Shown here: one piece after another, positions 60,321 to 64,000 of the stretch
How positions within the stretch are numbered: position 1 is the first letter of the stretch
Layout of the letters: every line of letters starts with the position of its first letter
Assembly: GCA_025345505.1 (NCBI GenBank)
Contig: JANVCC010000018.1
Location: 62,582,031 to 62,646,030 of the forward strand
Origin: Todiramphus chloris collaris
Lineage: Eukaryota > Chordata > Aves > Coraciiformes > Alcedinidae
Direction: 5' to 3'
Length of the DNA stretch: 64,000 nt
Made by a program: the position numbers and the translations under genes
Notes under the pieces: generated by a model
Databases searched by the model: none
Seen by the model: only the letters and a program-made list of their open reading frames with translations
Told to the model about the DNA's origin: nothing

Positions 60321-61260
60321 CCACGGGACGCCGCCGCCGCCGGCTGCCGCGCGCCCCAGCCAACCGCCGCGCGCGAGCGGCTGCTCACACCTTCCCCCCA
60401 CCAACCGCCCACCGGCCCCGCCCTCCCGCCCGCACGGCCGCGCGCCTGCGCGCCTCCCCGCGCGCCTGCGCCAGCCGCCGCGCGCCCCGGAAAGGGAGGC
60501 GGGTGGGGGGTTGGGGGGGGGGGGTGGGGGGGGCGGTAAGGCAGGCGCTCAGCGCCGCGCGCTGCCGTCCCCACCCCGCGCCGCGGGGAGCCGCCCCCTA
60601 CCCCACCTCCCCAGCGCGAGCGGCGGTAGCGCCAGGCCCGAGGGGGGCGGGGCTAGCGGGATAAAGGGCCAACGGCGTTCCGCGGGACCGCCCCCTCCCC
60701 GCGGCGCGCCGCCGACGTCATCGTCGCCCCCGGCAGGGCGGGATTTGGGGGGGGGGGGGGGGGGGGGGAGAGCGGTGGCCGCCCGGGCTGCACCGCCCCC
60801 TTCCCGGGGGCCCGGATGTGCGTGTGCGGCCGAGCGCGGCAGCGCCCCCTAGGAGTGTGGCGGTGCGGGGGGCCGGGCCTCGCTGCGGGTGGGGTGCCGG
60901 TGCGCGGGGATGCGGCTCCCCGCGGGGGGAGCGCCGCTTTGCTCGCGGCAGCGGCAGGGGCGTCTCGCCGCCAGCCTGGACGCCGCTGTCTCCGGCTGCT
61001 CAGGCTCCCGAGGACGCTGCCCAGTAAGCCACGCGGGGATGCGCGGCTGCGCTGCCCACGCAGCCGTCCCGGACACGCGAGGCTCCTCGGGTAGGCTGCT
61101 TTGCTTGCCAGCTCCACAGCCTTCGCTTCGTGCGGAGCAGCCTGGAGAGCAGGCGTGAGGGGCTGAGGCCGGGCTGCGCGGCTTATGCACGGAGCCTGCC
61201 TTCGCCGGGGCTCGCAGCTCACGGGGCCGTCGCCGGTGCGGGTTTTTCCGGGTAGCTGGT

Positions 61261-64000
61261 GAAGAATTATCCATTCTGATGCACAGGCCGCGTTATAAAT
61301 TATTACTTTCGTCGGTGTGCTGTCTCTCCCCGCCATCAATACTTTATGCAGCAAGACGACATAACACACAAGTGTCCTGGGTCGAAACCGTACATCAGTT
61401 GTCTGAGAAAGAATAGACAGAGCTCACCTAATCACTTGTTAACCATAAATTGTAATGAAGAAAACTCTCTGAACCAAATAAAAGTTTAGAAAGCTCACAT
61501 TGGTTTATTAAAGCTCTGGGTGCACAGGCGATCTCTCCTCCTAATGTGCACACCCACAAAACTATCCATGCTGTATTCATAGACAAAATTAGCAGAGTTA
61601 GTAATTTACCAACCCTTTTTACAATGGCTGGTTAGTGATTCATGTATAATATTGCTGACTCCATAAATCCACTGTCACACATGCTCAGGGGAAGGGTCTT
61701 CACCTGGGCAAGGGTCTTTTTGACCTACGGGTGTGACTTTTAATATTACAATGAAGGTAGTTCAGCTAAGGATACGAAGGCCTTAAGTTCTTCTGCTAAG
61801 TTGGCAATATAGGGTTGGTTAGTCTTCTTCAAGACCCAGTTGTTCAGGGATGTTCCTGCTAAAAGATACTAAATGTCAGTTCTTCTGATAAGAAGTGTAA
61901 CATCTACCCCTAATACAATGTCAGCTCAGTTTCGGAGTCAGTCCTCAACAAGGACTAAATTGTTTTAAGTCTCTGGCATCACGTTCGTTGCTGTTCTTTA
62001 GCTGTGGGGGAAAAAAAATACATTGATGCAATTGAATATAGTATTACAAATCTAGTATTGTTTTAAGTCTCTGTTATCACCTTCAGCCAGAGTTCTTCCT
62101 CTGTATGTCTCATGGCTGTGCTTTCCTGGGTTTTGTGTGTTTCTCTAGGTAAATCCATACTCTCGCTGCAGCACGCTAACAATGTTTTCTCCAAGGCAAT
62201 TTGGAGGGAGTATTAACCTCCCTGACATAGTAAAGGGCTTATGCAGAAAGCCGTGGTCTTCTGCTAGACCCTTTCAACTACCTGATCTGATTTAATTTCT
62301 TCATTAAGTACTTCATACTTAGAGACATCCTCTCATCTTTAATGTATTCTTCTCCCCCTTTTCCACTTCACCTTCTTTCGCAACTTTTCCAGTGTTTCTC
62401 TTTCCAGATTGCTGTGGCCAAATGCTCTACTTCCCTTATGAACCTCATCCTTTCTGCCTCTTAAGGTAGTTATGTTCTGAACTTAAAGCAGAGATTCATC
62501 TTCCTTGCCATTTGAAACAGATAGCATATCTTTTTGCTGCAGAGTAAAGTTTCTGAAAACCACTGCATGTTAATTTATAGTTAAACTAATGGACAAAAGG
62601 ATCTTCCCAGAAATGCTTTTGCAAACCCGAATTATATTAATGATGAAACCACACAGATAGATCACATTTCTGTTAGTTAAAATTCCTCAAAATAGGCTAT
62701 ACTGAAGAAATAATTAACTTTTTTATATATATATTGTATCTAGTTATTATGATTTTATGGACTTAGACAAGGCCAACTTGGCATTATAGGTCACTTAATT
62801 GGAGCTGTTGTCACATCAGTATCTCTCCAAGTAAAATAAATGTAACCTTTCCTCCACAGATAAACTACATACTACAATTCTATTAGTTACACAGAGACAT
62901 CTGTAGAAGATTTTTAACCACTTACTAGCAGGTGATTGGGTTCAAGAGCCTTTGCTTCTTACAGGTTCAGTGACTGTATGCTAGTTCACACACTGGAGTT
63001 TGAAAGATGAATATATGTATATATCTGTAGATATAAAGTTCTTCCTAAGTTGGTGCAAGGATCCCAAAATAGTTTTATTGTCAAAATAATTTTGAGTCTT
63101 ATGCCTAAAAGTAATCCAAACATCTTACTATTTTAACTGAGTTGCTATTTTATTTGCATTTTTGTGGTGGGTGCACACTCTCAACATTAATGGGGATCAC
63201 TTGGCTACAACGGTTTGTGCAAGACACAAAGAACAATACAGGGAGGAGGTTCCCTTGAATGGACTATTTCCACATGTCCAAATGCCAAACAATTCTGAAG
63301 TAAGTTTAATAACGGTGTATTTCACTAAAACCTTGTTGTGTCACGTGAAAATGTCACATTGCTGCTTATTGGAGAGCTGTATGCTTTGTGGGAATATGCT
63401 GGGCTTTTCACTGTGTATAGCACCTCTCTGCAGTCATTCAGGTAGCTGTTTTGGAAAACAGGTTGTTGAGTCTCATTTCCAGCTCCCATACCATAAACTT
63501 ACCTTCTTGCTTTGTGCTAGTTCGAAGTCTGAGCAGAAAGAATAGGAATTATATGATATGGAGTAAATTAATTTCTAATTTCCAAGGTCTACTTGTGGGG
63601 GAAACACGCTTGCCTCAGAGATACCCCAGTACAATATTTTTGTGTTTGGCTATGGGATCTCCCTTCCCCCACAGTAGACCCCTTGCAAACCTCCTGGCTG
63701 AGGAGAGAGCTGCTGTTCAGAACATTACCTGTTCCCATCAGGCCAGCCTTAGCATCTACTGACATTAAAAAAAATAAAACCTATTCAGTGGATTCTCAAT
63801 GACGATTTCTTTTGTTTGGTTGTAGAATATTCTGTTTGGTGCAGGATGAACTAAGGAAAATAGTATTCCTGAGTGTTTGTAAGATGTATTAACTTCTCCA
63901 TATTGGCACTTTTCAGTGCAACTGACCCAAAGAATGAAACCGTACATCTATTTTTAGCTCTTTTGGTTTGGAAAGATCTTTATCACGGCATTTCCCAGAG
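61261..64000. other. Intergenic flank upstream of REPS1
   Basis: 2.7 kb. It holds an LTR (61373-61947), a 28-bp direct repeat (61959 and 62057) and otherwise AT-rich sequence. Open frames near 63162-63762 (plus strand, up to 127 codons) show no recognisable domain or start context. In mammals the next gene on this side is ABRACL on the opposite strand; none of its short protein is seen here. Confidence 0.75.
61373..61947 (-). mobile_element. Solo LTR upstream of the REPS1 promoter
   Basis: 575 bp bounded by TG (TGTCCTGGGTCGAAACCG) and CA (AGTCCTCA), flanked by a 5-bp duplication ACAAG (61368-61372 and 61948-61952). On the minus strand there is an AATAAA (reverse of TTTATT at about 61503-61508), about 130 bases before the LTR end. 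This placement is normal for an LTR poly(A) signal and is why I give the minus strand. No internal retroviral sequence adjoins it. Family unknown; the 5-bp duplication suggests ERVL-type (inference). Confidence 0.75.

Larger units (their letters stand above)
60125..60800 (-). promoter_or_regulatory. REPS1: Probable REPS1 core promoter and 5' UTR
   Basis: Directly upstream of the start codon. Visible motifs: two NRF1-like GCGCCTGCGC copies 20 bp apart (60442-60451 and 60462-60471), a GC box GGGGCGGGGC (60644-60653), and a CRE-like TGACGTCG on the minus strand (60713-60720). The transcription start cannot be placed from sequence alone; it probably lies within a few hundred bases of the ATG. Confidence 0.6.
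59640..61260. promoter_or_regulatory. REPS1: CpG island spanning the REPS1 promoter and exon 1
   Basis: An abrupt change from about 40% GC to very high GC with dense CpG, centred on exon 1 (ends at 60124). Both edges fade to AT-rich DNA at about 59.6 and 61.3 kb. It matches a housekeeping-type promoter without an evident TATA box on the minus strand. The long open frames that cross it in several frames (up to about 285 codons) reflect the scarcity of stop codons in GC-rich DNA. Confidence 0.9.

Noticed and set aside
59374..61369. Long open frames on both strands in the CpG island (122 to 285 codons)
   Set aside because: Low-complexity Pro/Arg/Gly/Ala translations in several frames at once, as expected where stop codons are rare. 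Only the 51 codons of REPS1 exon 1 are supported by homology.
63162..63762. Plus-strand open frames upstream of REPS1, considered as a neighbouring gene
   Set aside because: No similarity I can recognise, notably not to ABRACL, the expected neighbour; overlapping frames of about 100-127 codons look like chance.

Overview
The window is vertebrate nuclear DNA, almost certainly from a bird: an intron-rich, AT-rich gene with a CpG-island promoter, several CR1-type LINE fragments ending in the avian CR1 tail (ATTCTATG repeats), and LTR copies whose starts resemble songbird endogenous retrovirus LTRs. A passerine is my best guess from the LTRs; that part rests on memory of such repeats, not on a search. 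There is one 100-N assembly gap (9577-9676).

Nearly the whole window is one protein-coding gene on the minus strand: REPS1 (RALBP1-associated Eps domain protein 1), an endocytic adaptor. I place 13 coding exons from the ATG at 60124 down to 52. Every junction has GT..AG signals and the phases match throughout. Together they give 1608 coding bases, i.e. residues 1-536 of a protein that is about 800 residues in mammals. Encoded in order are EH domain 1 (exons 1-3), a Ser/Thr/Pro-rich linker (exons 3-6), EH domain 2 with a canonical EF-hand loop (exons 6-8), and the start of the long disordered region (exons 9-13). The Pro-rich SH3-binding part and the C-terminal RalBP1-binding coiled coil lie beyond coordinate 1.

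Layout: 1-14.6 kb exons 13-9; 20.9-22.8 kb a compact cluster, exons 8-5 (EH2); exon 4 at 28.5 kb; exon 3 at 37.8 kb; exon 2 at 42.3 kb; a 17.6 kb first intron; exon 1 and the CpG island at 59.6-61.3 kb; then intergenic DNA to the right edge. Introns carry five clear CR1 fragments (1.95-3.71, 16.80-17.54, 18.26-18.87, 47.07-47.29, 52.73-53.21 kb), two older degraded LINE fragments (32.9-34.1 and 43.5-44.2 kb) and one solo LTR with a 5-bp target duplication (48179-48946). A second LTR with its own 5-bp duplication sits at 61373-61947, upstream of the promoter. I found no second protein-coding gene, tRNA, rRNA or CRISPR array.

No new molecular system is evident. The points most worth a second look are an inverted CR1 pair flanking exons 9-12, a tandem (NAGNAG) splice acceptor at exon 13, an open reading frame with a CAG/CGG triplet tract running into the REPS1 start codon, and the poly-G tracts and LTR near the promoter.
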